From Lantana camara (lineage: Eukaryota; Streptophyta; Magnoliopsida; Lamiales; Verbenaceae), in the NCBI GenBank assembly GCA_037501455.1, contig CM074858.1, positions 40,545,001 through 40,609,000 of the forward strand: 64,000 bases of DNA, written 5' to 3'. The translations under genes were made by a program, and so were the position numbers. Positions 46,001 through 58,377 of the stretch are shown in pieces (the stretch's first letter is position 1; every line of letters begins with the position of its first letter). A model generated the notes under the pieces. It made no database searches, had not been told where the DNA came from, and was given only the letters and a program-made list of their open reading frames with translations.

Positions 46001-46610
46001 CCCTTCTCTTGTGAACCATTTGGGTGGTGCTTTGTTGTTTAATGTTTACACTTTATATCTGAATTACATGCTTCCCTTATGACTTAATTACAATGTTCAT
46101 ATGTTAAATGATGTGTTATAATTTATGTTTTCATCCATAGCGTGATTTAAGTGCTCATATGTGAAGTATGAACTTTTGTGACCTAAGTATGATTTCTCTT
46201 CATATTATTTGCATCATTTACATTCATATACATTTGCTGAGCATCTATTTGGTACATTTCGAGTTTAAGAGTGTCTCTTGTTGTTTGTTTTGCACAGATG
46301 ACCTTCCCATCGACGACAAGCTTGCTCCTTAAGCATCCGTTTCACACTCTTTTATCCCAACTGCATGCTTAAAAGGTGAGGTTTTGTTCTTTTAGCTATA
46401 TTGACCTACAACCTTTTGTGTTTTGAAGCCCGCATGCGAATTATGTATACTATATGATAAATATGTGTATGATATGTACTTTAAGGGCTTGTCCCCTTTG
46501 TCATATGACTTCGAAAACAATTTATATATGTATAAAAGCTATTTTTCGTTTGATTTGAAAACAATTTGAAACATAAGCTTTGTGAAATGAGAACTTTGAA
46601 TTTTTCATTT

Positions 46611-46840
46611 GGGCCCCGAAGAGTGGTATGGTATCTCGGGATGACTGTGGGGTCGCCGAGCTCTCCCATCAACACTTTCCATTTGAGAGTCTCACCCAAC
46701 CTTAGGAGGTTGAGAAAGGGTGTTTCTCGTGAGCCGACAGAGGCAACCGCCGAAGGTTTCAAGGACGTAATTAAGCCTTGTCTCGTGTGCATTTTGACAA
46801 TAGCTAGGGCCGTCAACCTTCTATCACCCGGAGAAAAGGT
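46611..46840 (+). other. Conserved structured domain, LTR C (most diverged)
   Basis: GGGCCCCGAAG start, P2 CAACC-ttagga-GGTTG and the CACCCGGAGAAAAGG end are recognisable. The core and P1, P3 and P4 are poorly conserved, so this copy supports P2 only. Confidence 0.45.
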
Positions 46841-47635
46841 GGTTTCTGAATTTCGTTTTGATTATGCCTTTGATTATGGAAGTTGGAGGGATAACTCGTT
46901 CTCGCTGAGTTGTGTGACTTTGTATGATTTATGAAACGGGAATGGATTTGTAATTACCTAAAACTTGTTATTTTGGCCTATGGCCCTTAACTTCTTTTAA
47001 GTATATATATATCTACTATCACGGGAAACATTTTAGCTTGCAAAAACCATTCTCGGTTCATGGATCTTTATGAATTTTGCTCAGTGTTTTGCTCTATACG
47101 TATTATGGGTGCATGTCTTAGCCCCCTCACTAGTCATTAGGACTAACCCTCGTTGTTGTTTCTTCTTTTCCCCTTTTGTTTTGAGTTGCAGGTACAGTTT
47201 GAGTTGAACTAGGCGGAAAGTGGTCATAGAGTCTTACTTGTGGCATAACTCGAGTCTCATTTGTATTGTAGTGGCTTTAACCTTGATATTTATGATCTAC
47301 TTTTGGAGATTTGTATTATGATACTTGTATACTAATCTACTTCATCATTTTGGCCTAGGATGGGCATGGATATGTATATTACTTTTGTAGTTGCTCTTTT
47401 CATCTAGTTTGTTGATCTTGGAATGTTTGATATGATTTGTTTAATCGCTTCCGCTATATTCTTGATTTGATATGCACTCTTCTTGAGGGTCTAGACAGCC
47501 TAGCTAGAGTGTGAGTTTTGTTTGTCACCCGTTCGCTATTGTTTGATACGTGTGCGGGCTTTCTATTTCATTACACCTGTCGAACTTTAGTGTGGGGGAT
47601 GTGGTGCCCTCCGCTCGGGGTGCTCCATCCTAAAG

Positions 47636-47647
47636 TGGTATCAGAGC
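47636..47647 (+). other. Primer-binding site, element C
   Basis: TGGTATCAGAGC, 8 nt after the LTR end. Confidence 0.9.
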
Positions 47648-47835
47648 TCTGGGTTATAAAACCAGAGCTCTAGAGTCGTGTCGAGTCTGTTTGGGTCGTT
47701 CGGCTTAGGATTATGTGACTATTTGCATTCATTTACATATTTATGTGACTTATTTATTTAAATTTTTATTAATTGCTTACACGAACATGTACTGAACCCC
47801 ATGCATCGAAATTTTTTTGATTTTTTATTTTCAGG

Positions 47836-48830
47836 ATGCCTCCACGAAGGAGAGAACGAGAGCAAACACCTGGCCTTAATCAACCTCCTCTACCACCACC
47901 ACCACCACCACCACAGTTGAATGCCGAGAATATTGTTCAGGCTCTTCTGAATCAACTCCAACAGAATCAAAGAAATAACCCTCTTAGGGAAGCACAAGAG
48001 GGACAAGTTACACCGGCCTTTAGGGTGTTTCGAAAAAATAATCCTCCGAAGTCGTAGGGGGGTGACGATATTAAAGAGGAGGAGTGGCTGTCATAAATCT
48101 TTGGGATATGGGAGATATGCCTTGCACCTTCTTATGAGAAAGTTGTTTATACGGCTCGCTTTGTTCAAGGCCCTGCATCCAATTGGTTGAAGGCTATGAG
48201 GGCCCGGTTGGAGAGGGTTGGTGAGGAATTCAAATGGGAAAGATTTACAAGAGAATTCCGGCACAAGTATATTCCCCCGAGTGCTCGACAGAGAAGACTC
48301 CAGGAATTCACGGAGTTAAAGAAAGGGAATAGATCCGTAGAGGATTACATCTTAGAATTTGAGAGGGTTGCTCCGTATGCTCCCCACATCACCAATGATG
48401 ACACTCAGAAAGCTCAAAATTTTGTTCATGGATTGAGAAATGAGATTCAATATGCCCTACAAACTGCTACTATGGACACTTGGGAAAAGGCTACGAGGAA
48501 GGCACTCAAAGTTGAAGCTCAGAGGTTGAGGTTAAGGCCCCCGGCTTATTCTTCAGGGCAAGGTTCGGGCTCCGGATCAAACTTGGGTAAGAGGCCCGTA
48601 CCACATGGTGGGCCTCCGGTCTTCAAGCCCCAAGTTTTAACACTTCTAACAAGAAAGCCCGACCTCCTATACCGGCTGTACCCGCTCTACCGGTGCCGAT
48701 ACAATGTTCCTATTGCAAAGGCCTCAACCATACCAAGGAGACGTGCCAGAAGAAGTTAAGAAGGTCTTATGGATGTGGAGAACCCAGTCACATGGTTAAT
48801 GTTTGTCCGAATAAGAAGGATCCCAAGCCC
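47836..48830 (+). pseudogene. gag: Gag of element C, broken
   Basis: Starts MPPRRREREQTPG after a CAGG context and has a polyproline run. In-frame stops are at 48055-48057 (TAG) and 48094-48096 (TAA), with the same frame open between and after them. The capsid continues: YTARFVQGPASNWLKAM, EFRHKYIPPSARQRR, EFTELKKGNRSVEDYI, YAPHITNDDTQKA, NFVHGLRNEI. A frameshift near 48635-48660 moves reading to the frame with the zinc knuckles. The first knuckle is complete (CSYCKGLNHTKETC); the second has lost its first Cys (SYGCGEPSHMVNVC). The sequence is clearly another family than F or A Gag, with about the same layout. Confidence 0.8.
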
Positions 48831-50009
48831 TTGAATGTTATACCTCCGAGAGCTCCTATCCAAGCTAGGGCTTACGCATTGCAAGAAGAGGAAGAGGATG
48901 CCGAAGTCGATGCTAATGCCGTTGTGGAAGCTACTATTAGCATACATGGAATTCCATTGCATGCATTGTTTGATCCGGAAGTAATGCATTCTTTTATTGC
49001 TTCCCTGCTTATTTCTATTCTGTCTTTGCCTGCTATTTGTGTTGTTGATTCCTTTGTGATAAGATCTCCTCTTGGGGGGAGCTTGGTGACGGACTGAGTG
49101 TTCTGAGAGTGCCCGGTGAGTATTGAGGGCCAAGAATATTCGGCGAACTTGATTGAGATGCCGATGAAGAAGTATGGGGTGATCTTGGGGATAGATTGGT
49201 TGTTTTGGCATCGAGGGAAGATGGATTGTTTTGCTAAGAAGGTTACTTTGGGCTCTACGGTGTTTTCGGGTCAGAGGTTGAAAACCTGCCCGTTTGTTTC
49301 CTTCATGGAAGCTAATAGGTTATTCCGGGATGGCGTGACGGGCTATGTGGCTTATCTTTTAAATAAACCGAAGGGTCGGGACATGCTCGAGGAGACGGAG
49401 ATTGTGAAGGAATTTCTCGATATTTTCCCAGAGAGTTTGGGATCTCTACCACCGGATCGGGACATTTTGTAATCGATCTCTATCCCGGAGCGGAACCTTA
49501 TGTGAAATCTCCCTATAGGATGGCTCTGACTCAGTTGAAGGAGCTGAAGACGCAACTTGATGAGCTCTTAGAATATGGTTACATTCGCCCGAGCACTTGT
49601 CCGTGGGGTGCTCCTGTCCTGTTTGTAAAGAAAAAAGATGGGACGTTGCGAATGTGTATTGCCTACCGTGAGCTGAACCGATTAATAGTTAAGAACAAAT
49701 GCCCACTTCCTCATATTGAAAAGCTGTTTGATCTCCTTCAAGGTACGTGTGTCTACTCCAAGTTGGATTTGAGGCAAGGGTATTATCAATTGTGTATCCG
49801 GGAGGAAGACGTACCAAAGACGGGTTTCAATACCCGTTGTGGGCATTTTGAGTTTGTGGTCATGCCTTTCGGCCTTACAAATGCCCCAACTACGTTTATG
49901 GATACGATGCACCAAACATTCCGGCCTTACCTCAATAAATTCGTGGTCATCTTGTTAGATGATGTTCTTGTGTATTCGAGGTCTGTGGAAGAGCATGCAT
50001 AGCATTTGA
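48831..50009 (+). pseudogene. pol: Protease and N-terminal RT of element C, broken
   Basis: The retropepsin region reads HALFDPEVMHSF, so the DSG triad is lost. A stop follows GGSLVTD near 49095, then an open piece ILGIDWLFWHRGKMDCF (49116-49472) that ends at PDRDIL with a stop. RT resumes at 49502: [85 protein letters not shown] with the DD pair kept. A TAG after VEEHA is followed within a few bases by LTR D. Together with F's pol it shows what RT looked like here, but the gene is severed before the thumb. Confidence 0.82.
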
Positions 50010-50770
50010 TGTAGCACCCGAGCGCAAGGTACCACATCCCCCGCACCGAGACCTGGCCCGTATATGAAATGGAAGTCCATACACGTGCCAAATCACGGCG
50101 AACGGTGACACAACACACACGCTATGCTAGGCGGGAGCTAACCCTTAAACCATTCAAGATCAAGATAATATAAAAATCAGAGCAATAACAAAATGCGGAA
50201 GCAGATACTAATAAATAGAATATACAACCAGCTACCAAGCTCTAAAATAGATATACAAGTTCCATCTAAGTATTCTATGGTCCACACGGCCTAACAAAAT
50301 CATAACGCTCCAAATATGTAAACATATACAAAAATAAGAGTATGAGTGTATGTGAAACTGAACGGAAGTGCTAAACACTAATGCAAGACCTAGACAACTT
50401 GTATTCCCGCCTCGCACTCGTTAAGCTGCACAAAACCACTGAACAACAAACCGGGTTCAGTCTATAGGAGACTGGTGGGTATAAAACAGGGTATAAATAT
50501 AAATATCGCGGAATTTAAACACATACATGCAAGCTATAACCCCGTATGAAGTTTTTACAAAACTTCCCAAGTGGGTAAAATAAGAAGAACATCTATGGGA
50601 TTACAACTATCATATTCATTCATTCTTTCATTCAGAAGAAGGTTCATGGCCCGGTGAGGGGGCGTGCATCATCTCCAACCAACACCTTGTGTAAACACTT
50701 CATAATTTATTCATTATCACACATATATCCTTCGTGCATATTCATAGTCATGATCATAATCATACATATA

Positions 50771-50992
50771 CACCTTTTTCCTCCGAGTGGTGGAAGGGCT
50801 TGCAAGACCCGACCACCGGTCCATACATAGGCCAATGGGGGTACATGAATCCCCCAAGGGCATTCAGCTCCCATTCCTCGCTAATCTCCTAACGAGGTCC
50901 GGTATTACCGTAGTTTGATTAGAACTAGTACATGGGATCACCGTCGGCCCTTGCCTCCCCGGATAGCCACATGCACTTAGTCCCTGGGCCCG
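50771..50992 (-). other. Conserved structured domain, LTR D
   Basis: Minus-strand: core GCAAGGGCCGACGG, P2 CCTCGTTA / TAGCGAGG (one G-U), P3 TGGGGG-attcatgta-CCCCCA, P4 GGTGGtCGGG-tcttgcaag-CCCttCCACC. Confidence 0.7.
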
Positions 50993-51852
50993 TGCTTTCA
51001 TAATCATGTTCTCGCCAAAACATAAGGTAGGATTTCATAAAAGAAAGACTTACGTTTGAAATCATTTACTCTTGAAAGACTCGATATTTAAATATACTAT
51101 TTTGGCTCAAAAAATTTCACATAAGGGATATATCAGGTCATTATAGTTATTAGAAGAGAAACCCACCTTGAAACGGGAAAAGAGAAGTACAATAGCCTCA
51201 AGGATCGCCCACGTCTCCGACTAGACCCAAGTCTGTGCAAAAGAGAGTGAAGTGAGACTCAATATGACCATATACGACGCTCGGAAAATGCTATGCACAT
51301 GATATGAGATGCATCCGAGATATAAATCATGTTATGAAGCCATATAACCAAGTAGTTCAATCAAGACGTTCAATACTTGAAGGTTTCACGTTCCTCGTTT
51401 CATAACTTTCATGAGTGATATCAAAACGGGCCATAAGCTTGATATATTAATCATAACACATGTACCGACATGTATACAATGCACATAAATAAAAAATAAA
51501 TGAATAAGAGGCATAAAAACCAACTAAAGAAGTACGAGAACCAAACACGCGAGATTGAATTATTTAAGATCATACTATATAAAATCTAATTCAAATAATT
51601 CAATAATTAAATATTATATATATATATATGCACACACATGCACAATATATCATATATACACTACATTAGAATAATATATATATATATATACACACACACA
51701 TGCATAACTACACAAAAACACACGTCCACACATGCACAAGATATATTATATATTTACACATGCATTCACAATACATAATATACTATATATACACATACCT
51801 TACACTTAAATAAACAACACAACACAAACGGGGTTCAAAGTGAAAAGGAGGG

Positions 51853-52075
51853 GTTGGTAATGGGAGTTACACTTAACAATAGAAAAAGGTTAACGGGGGT
51901 TAAGGAGTGCAGACGATTTCCTTCAAATCTTCATGCAAGGTAACGGGGGTTACCATGCTTCAAGTTAAAATGTGTAATGGGCGTTAATAGAGGCAGTGAT
52001 CTTCATCTCCATGGTAACGGGAGTCACCAAAAGCTCAAGGAATAGGGATAACGGGTGTTACCCCTTGCAACTCCA
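51853..52075 (-). repeat. GC-rich palindrome cluster, GTAACG type, LTR D
   Basis: GGTAACGGGGGTTACC, GTTAACGGGGGTTAA, GGTAACGGGAGTCACC and ATAACGGGTGTTACC. The arms match those of LTR C although the LTR ends of D are of the A type. Confidence 0.78.
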
Positions 52076-53654
52076 AAATGTGCAGAGTTCGTGAGCTTCT
52101 CCTCTGTTCCAGACCTTCATAGCAGTAGCAACATACACAAGGAGGAAATGCAGCAGCAATTCACCAAATCCCAGCCACAACCCAGGTACTAATTAACCCC
52201 AAAGTCACTCCAAACCAACCGGCAACAAGGAGGAACGAAGGCAACAACATTTCATAAAGAAAGTTCGGAAAATCTCTTAACTTCAATAATGGTATGTAAC
52301 GCCCCGACTTTTCAGTCGTACAGGTATGACGTATGTGTTTACCAAGTTGCGCGAATTAATTGTTTATAAGTGTTTAATAAATTTAATTTTATTATAAATT
52401 GTTATTATTTTATTTTACTTTATTTTCGTTAAATTAGTATATTTAATTTTATAATTAAGTGTTAAATGTTAATTAATTATATCTTTAATTATATTATTAT
52501 TATTTTCAAAATTATTCGTTGAATTTTATATTTAATTTAAAATGGAATTTAATTTTTATTATTCAATTTGGAATGTTATGAAATTGTAAATGCTTTGCGC
52601 ATGAGTGTTTTAATCGCGCTTCGTTCTCATATGAATTGAAATCGAAATTTCGTGAAAATTTAGTATGTCATAGATTTATGTGTTATGAACATGTCTACAT
52701 GCTCGTTTCATGTTTTTGATCTAATTTGATGTGGTAATGAATTTATTTTGAGTTGTGGAACCAAATCGGGGGCTAACGGGCAATTATCGCACCCTTGGTT
52801 CCGTATGTGATATCTTGAGCTCGGGAACTCAGATTCGAGTTCCATCACCTCCACTGAACTCGTATCGAAGATTCGGGTTCAATGGAACAAGCCTCATATT
52901 TTTCTACGCCCGTTTGGATATCCGAAATTTAACCGAAACTTGTAACTTTCGCCTAAATGACCACCTCGCACAATTTTAATCATATCTTGAACCATGGTTA
53001 ACCAAATTGAGCTAGGTTTTAACCCACAAGACCTTCACTTAACCTCTAATCATCCAACTTGACTCCCATTCCTTTTCACACTCCAAAACCAAGCCAAAAG
53101 CAGTTGCAAACCGAGATCCTTGGGAAAAGAAGAGAAACAATTTTCATTTCACCCTTTTGAGCTCATCTCTCCATCCAATCACTCCAAACTTGAAAGGTAA
53201 GTCCATGAATAGGTTTTGCATCTTCTCCTCTTTCTTATGAATGCTTATTTGCTGATTTTGATTGAGATTTTGAAGTGTATTAGATTTTATGATGAATAGT
53301 AAGGGTTTATGTCCTTTTTATGAACCTTTCATGTTTCCTTGTGATTTGTTTGAGTTTAATGCATGAAATTGGATATCATGAACTTTATTTAATGTTATAT
53401 GAACTTATATTGCTTGGTAGTTGAGAATTGATAAGGTACCATTAATGAATTTTGTATGAAAATGCCTTCTTTTCCTCCTTGATTTCGTGTTGCTGCTACT
53501 GCGTGTTTTGGGGCTGTTTTGGGGCTTGATTTGCTGAGTATTTGTTGCCTTTCATTATCTTAATTTGGTGGCTTCATTGTTGGTGGAAACCTTGTTCGTT
53601 CTTGCCCTGTTTCCTGCGTGAAGTACTGTTGCTATTGCTGCTCTGTTCCTGCCG

Positions 53655-53790
53655 TAACACTCTCCCCGGGCGGGGAGAGTTTGAACTGGAAGTGTCCCCG
53701 GGCGGGGACACTTTGTGAAGAATCCTTCTGCATCTCCTTCCCCGGCCGAGGAAGGTCTGTGAAGAAATTCTCCCCGGGGCGGGGAGCTCT
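53655..53790 (+). repeat. GC-rich palindrome cluster, CTCCCCGGG type, LTR E 5'
   Basis: ACTCTCCCCGGGCGGGGAGAGT, TGTCCCCGGGCGGGGACA, CTTCCCCGGCCGAGGAAG and CTCCCCGGGGCGGGGAG. The last base pairs of the arms differ from unit to unit, but both arms change together. Confidence 0.85.
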
Positions 53791-53847
53791 CTACTTGGAA
53801 TTTCTTGTTGCTGCAACTTGCTCTTGTGCTACTTATATGTACCTGTT

Positions 53848-53850
<3 letters not shown>

Positions 53851-53901
<51 letters not shown>
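53851..53901. repeat. (TA)n microsatellite in LTR E 5'
   Basis: About 50 bases of alternating TA; the 3' LTR has only about 14 at the equivalent site. Confidence 0.9.
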
Positions 53902-53905
<4 letters not shown>

Positions 53906-54030
53906 TTTAATTTGGTGTGTTTGTGCATGGTATATATATATGATTTTGCATGCATGTATATGTGTATATATATATATTACGTGAGTATATAAATATGTGT
54001 GTGTGTGGTAGTATTTATATAGTATATATA

Positions 54031-54624
54031 TGTCACGCCCCTGGTCCGTGGACCCGTTGGACACGAGCGCAAGTATCCAAGCCCACCGAGTATAACGTAA
54101 AACTGGGCCTAAACCACTGCCCAACAGGGATATCCATTGGTTATACTTGGACTCTTTAACTTATATACTGAACTTAACTCTCATACTTTCCCGATGTGGG
54201 GTAGGGGTATCACAATCACCCCTCCTTCAGAATCGCGACGTCATCGTCGCGGCATGACATATAGCCCATGACCGACTCGTTTGCATTGGGACTCCAGAGA
54301 TGGCTCCTACGGGCTCAAGAGGTGGCTCTCAGACATGTATCACTTTGCCCCGCATGCTCAAGAGTTGGCTCCTATGTGCGTAGCACTTTGCCCCGTATAT
54401 CACTTACCTCCTGTGGTTGACGAGTGGCTTTGATACCATTTGTCAGGCCCCGGGTCCGCAGGCCCGTTGGACGTGAGCAGAAGTCTCCAAGACCACCGAG
54501 TATAACCTGAAATTGGGCCTAAACCACTACCCAAAAGGGATATCCATTGGTTATACTTGGACTCTTTAACTTATATACTGAACTTAATTCTCATACTTTC
54601 CCGATGTGGGACAGGGGTGTCACA
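54031..54624 (-). mobile_element. TRIM element, single complete copy, 594 bp
   Basis: Two terminal repeats of 184 bp (54031-54214 and 54441-54624; TGTGACACCCCTGTCCC...TGACA on the minus strand) flank a 226-bp interior. The interior has TGGTATCAAAGC next to the 5' repeat (primer site, 54427-54438) and GAAGGAGGGGTGATTG (purine tract) next to the 3' repeat. It has no coding capacity. ATATA flanks both sides, and the E 3' LTR shows the empty site near 62705. It depends on other elements' enzymes to move. Confidence 0.88.
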
Positions 54625-54642
54625 ATATATATTTATGCATAA

Positions 54643-54677
<35 letters not shown>

Positions 54678-55413
54678 CACGTACCTATATATATGTATAT
54701 TTGCATGCATGAAGTATATATATATGTATTTATGTATTGTATGATTGGGAGTGCATGCATGAATATGTATATATGTTAAATGCATGATCATTGTTTGCAT
54801 TATAATATAATATTATAAAGTATATTATATATACTAAGTATTATTTGATTTATTTCAATTATAGAATTTAATTGTTATCTATTTCGCGTTATTAATTTCT
54901 GATCATGACTTGAACGTTTTTATTTGTCTATTTTCTAATTGTAAACTTGTTATCTTTGAGCTATAAATGTTATATGAATTCATGACTTCAATTGCTATGA
55001 ACTATGAAACGGTTAAACGTGAAACCTTCAAGTATGGAACGTGTTGAATGAACTAATTGGTTATATGGCTCCATAACATGATTTATACCTAGTATGCGTA
55101 TCATATCATCTGCATAGCATTGCTGTGCATCGTATATGGTCATTTTGAGTCTCACCCTACCTCTTTTGCATAGATTCGGATCCAGTCGGTGACATGGGCA
55201 ATCCTTGAGGCTGTTGTGCTTCTTCTTTTGCTCTTAAGGTGGGTTTCTCTTCTAATAGCTAATACGACCCGATATATCCCTTACGTGAAATGTTTTAACC
55301 CAAAATAGCATATTTATATATCGAGTTTTTTAAGATTAAATGATTTCAAACGTAAGCCTTACTTTTATGAAACCATATCCTATGATTTTGGCGAGAGCAT
55401 GTTATAAACGAAT

Positions 55414-55634
55414 GGGCCCCGAAACTTAGTGTATGTGGCTATCCCAGGAGGCAAGGGCCGACGGTGATCTCATATGCTAGTTCCAACAAAATGTACGGTA
55501 AAACCGACCTCGTTAAGGAGTTTTGATGAGGAAAGGCTAACCGGGCTTTTGAGGATTCATGTACCTCACTAGCCACATTGATATGTTTAGGTGGTCCGGC
55601 CTTGCAAACCCATCCTCCACCCGGAGGAAGAAGT
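55414..55634 (+). other. Conserved structured domain, LTR E 5'
   Basis: P1 TAGTGTATG / CATATGCTA with two G-U pairs, core GCAAGGGCCGACGG. P2 CTCGTTA / TGATGAG is decayed; P4 is decayed too. Confidence 0.6.
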
Positions 55635-57519
55635 TGTATATGTATGATTATGATCATGTTATGTATGAGCACGAAAGAATTATGTGTCATAATGAATAAT
55701 TAATGTTATGATTACACGAGATGTTAGATGGAGATTGTGCACGCCCACTCGTCGGACCATAAAACCTTATGAACGAATATGATTGTCGTAATCTCGTTGA
55801 TTTTTTCTTTGTTTTGCCCACTTGGAAATTCTTATCAAACTTCACAGGGATTAGGGTTTGCATGAATGTGTTTAAATTCTACGATATTTATATCATATGC
55901 CCTGTTTTATACCCACCACTCTCCTATAGACTGAACGCGGATTGTTTTCAGTTGTGTTGTGTAGGTTTAAGGAGTGCTAGGGGGGAATACAAGTCGTCTA
56001 GGTCTTGCATTAGTGTTTAGCACTTCCTTTCAATTTCGCGTACACTCATACTCTTATTTTTGTATATGATTACATATTTGGAGCGTTATGATTTTGTTAG
56101 GCTGTGTGTGTGACACCCCTGTCCCACATCGGGAAAGTATGAGAGTTTAGTTCGATTTATAAGTTAAAGAGTCCAACTATAACCAATGGATATCCCTTTT
56201 GGGCAAGTTTTTCAGGGCCAATTTCAGGTTATACTCGGTGGGCTTGGAGACTTTTACTCGCGTCCAACGGGCCTGCGGACCCGGGGCATGACAAATGGTA
56301 TCGGAGCATCTTGTCAGCCGCAGGAGCTAAGTGCTATACTGGGCAAAGTGCTACGCACATGGGAGCCACCTCTTGAGCCTGCGGGGCAAAGCGCTACATG
56401 TGTGGGAGCCATCTCTTGAGCCCGTAGGAGCCACCTCTAGAGTCCCAATGTAGACGAGTCGGTCATGGGCCATATGTCATGCCGCGACGAGGACATCGCA
56501 ATTCTAAAGGAGGGGTGATTGTGACACCCCTGTCCCACATCGGGAGAGTATGAGAGTTAAGTTCAGTTTATAAGTTAAAGAGTCTATGTAACGCCCAAAT
56601 TCCGGAAGTTCAGGTAAGCACGCCACGTGCGGGTCTTCGGGAGTTGGGAGTTTAAGTTTATACATTTACTTGCTTATTATGATTTCATTATAATATTGTG
56701 TGCATTATACAATTCTCTATATTTATATGAATTAATTTTAATGAGAAATTCATGAATTAAGTGATAGTGTGCTTAATTGTATTATGTGACTTTAATTGAT
56801 CATTTCATGAATTGATGGACTCAATTGCATAACTTGGTTTGGAGCTGATGGATCTTTTAGGTAGGGATAATACTTGATTGCATTCATTTAAATAACCTAG
56901 GGACTTGTTTGCAAATTGGGGACATATGTTTAGATAGTGGTTGATATAATATATATCTAGTATATGCATCTCTTCCAACACTCTCATACATCATATACAC
57001 ACAAGAACATCACACATACACACCCTAAGGATCAGTTCTTACACATTCAAGAGAGAAGAAGGAAGATTTCAACTAATCTCAAGCTATTTTGAAGAACTTT
57101 GGAGCTAGAAGCATCAACATCTTCATCTCTTCATCTCATCTCATTCTTCATTCATTTCAAGGTATATATGGAAGCATGGATTGAATTTCTTGATTGGTTA
57201 TATGAGTAGGGTTTGATGTTAGCTTGATGCTTTCTTGGTTATTCTTGTATAGAAGCATGTTTAGGTCCTTTTTCCCTTCATTCCTTGCATGAAACATGAG
57301 GTTATGTGATGGTTGGTGTATATGAATAATTATGGGGTTTTGGGGCTTGATTCTTGGAGATTTGATGCATATTTATTGGTTTGATTGTTGAATACTTGAA
57401 GTATGATGCATATATGAGGTGTTTTAACAATTGTTTTGGTTGGTGTTTGGGATTTATTTGGGTTGGAGTTGGTTTTGCATGGAAACCCCTGTTTTCTCCC
57501 CTGTTTTTCTGTCACGCAC

Positions 57520-57740
57520 AGGTGACACGGGCGTGTCACCTTTGCTTTGTTTTGCGTGACACGGGGGTGCGGGTTGGCTGGGGCGGTTTTTCTGTACCGT
57601 GACACGGGGGTGTCACGGTTTGCCTTGTTTTGGTGACACGGGCGTGTCACCTTGTTTTGCAAGCTTTTGGTCCGCTGTACCGTGACACGGGGGTGTCACG
57701 GCTTAGTGTAATTTTGAGACACGGGCGTGTCACTCCCTGT
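57520..57740 (+). repeat. GC-rich palindrome cluster, GTGACAC type, solo LTR
   Basis: GGTGACACGGGCGTGTCACC, CCGTGACACGGGGGTGTCACGG and repeats of both, in the same alternation as LTR F although the rest of the LTR is distinct. Confidence 0.85.
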
Positions 57741-58171
57741 TTTCTTGCATATTGTTTCGCATGCTTGGATGTACGTGTATGTGTTATATACTTGGGTTAT
57801 TGACATCATGCTCGTATTTGACATTCATTAAATAATTATTGCATAACATATTGGTGCATGATTTTGCCGTTCGTCATACTTGGTTCATTCGAGTCGAGTC
57901 TTACTTCACACTTGTCCTTGTTGCACAGATCACGGTCCCGGTTTTGAGGAGCCCGCTCAGTAGGGTGCCCTCTTGCTTTCTTTTGGTCGTCTGGTCAGGT
58001 GAGGTTTAAATTCTAGATAAATAGAACCCGTACAACCTCTATGTGACTATTTCGGCCAAAATGTATATATATATCTATAGTTTGCGAACCTGATGACTTT
58101 CAAATGATCCGATAAAATTGATTGATTGATTTACGGATTGATTGTATTGGGCGAGTATTGAATTGCACTGT

Positions 58172-58377
58172 GGGCCCGAGGATAGTGGCTCGAGCCAACC
58201 GGGAAAGCATGGGCTGACGGGTAACTCGAGTGCTATCCTCACCAAATGGGATGACCCCTGAACCCCCTAGGAGATTAGGGGAGGAAAGAGTTCCGGGCTT
58301 AGGGATTCATGTACCCTCTGCCCAGACTGATTGGATGGTGGGGCCTTGCAATCCCACCATCACCCGGAGAAAGAAGG
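58172..58377 (+). other. Conserved structured domain, solo LTR
   Basis: P1 GATAG..CTCGAG / CTCGAG..CTATC, core GCATGGGCTGACGGG, P2 CCCCTA / TAGGGG, P3 AGGG-attcatgta-CCCT, P4 GATGGTGGG-gccttgcaat-CCCACCATC. All stems have arms unlike those of G or F yet pair fully. Confidence 0.75.

Larger units (their letters stand above)
44809..47627 (+). repeat. LTR C 5', 2819 bp
   Basis: TGTAACATCCCG...GGGTGCTCCA. Donor AAAG|GTAAGT (45573), palindromes 45788-46000, acceptor TTTGCACAG (46297), 78-nt micro-exon (46298-46375), donor AAAAG|GTGAGG, structured domain 46611-46840, second acceptor AGTTGCAG (47191). The U3 inverted repeat is present but weaker (45125-45169). Confidence 0.85.
44809..50009 (+). mobile_element. 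Element C, Ty3/gypsy, 5' part
   Basis: 5' LTR 44809-47627, primer site 47636-47647, gag from 47836, protease and RT up to 50009. There it is cut by the minus-strand LTR D inside the RT (SRSVEEHA). The rest of C lies beyond the nested D/E block, outside the window. Its gag start (MPPRRREREQTPG) and proteins are the most diverged set in the window. Confidence 0.85.
50010..52294 (-). repeat. LTR D, partial, interrupted by element E
   Basis: The minus-strand LTR end (GCTACA at 50010-50015) lies inside C's RT. TTTGA before it is the candidate duplication. It holds the second acceptor near 50436 (CTGCAC on +), structured domain 50771-50992, micro-exon 51167-51232 (66 nt) and palindromes 51853-52075. 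It stops at 52294 where E starts; the rest is beyond the window. Whether it is a solo LTR or part of a full element cannot be seen. Confidence 0.82.
52295..56108 (+). repeat. LTR E 5', truncated, with TRIM insert
   Basis: TGTAACGCCCCGACTTTTCAG start. U3 inverted repeat 52757-52802, donor AAAG|GTAAGT (53196), palindromes 53655-53790, a long (TA)n tract, TRIM 54031-54624, acceptor TTTGCATAG (55173), 65-nt micro-exon 55174-55238, structured domain 55414-55634, second acceptor TGTGTAG (55964). It breaks off at 56108, short of the LTR end. Confidence 0.85.

Noticed and set aside
54031..54624. Cassandra-type TRIM with 5S rRNA-like promoter
   Set aside because: I could not find the 5S internal promoter boxes in the 184-bp repeats, so only TRIM is called.
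57520..57740. CRISPR array from regularly spaced palindromic repeats
   Set aside because: Plant LTR context, few and imperfect units, variable spacing and no unique spacers.
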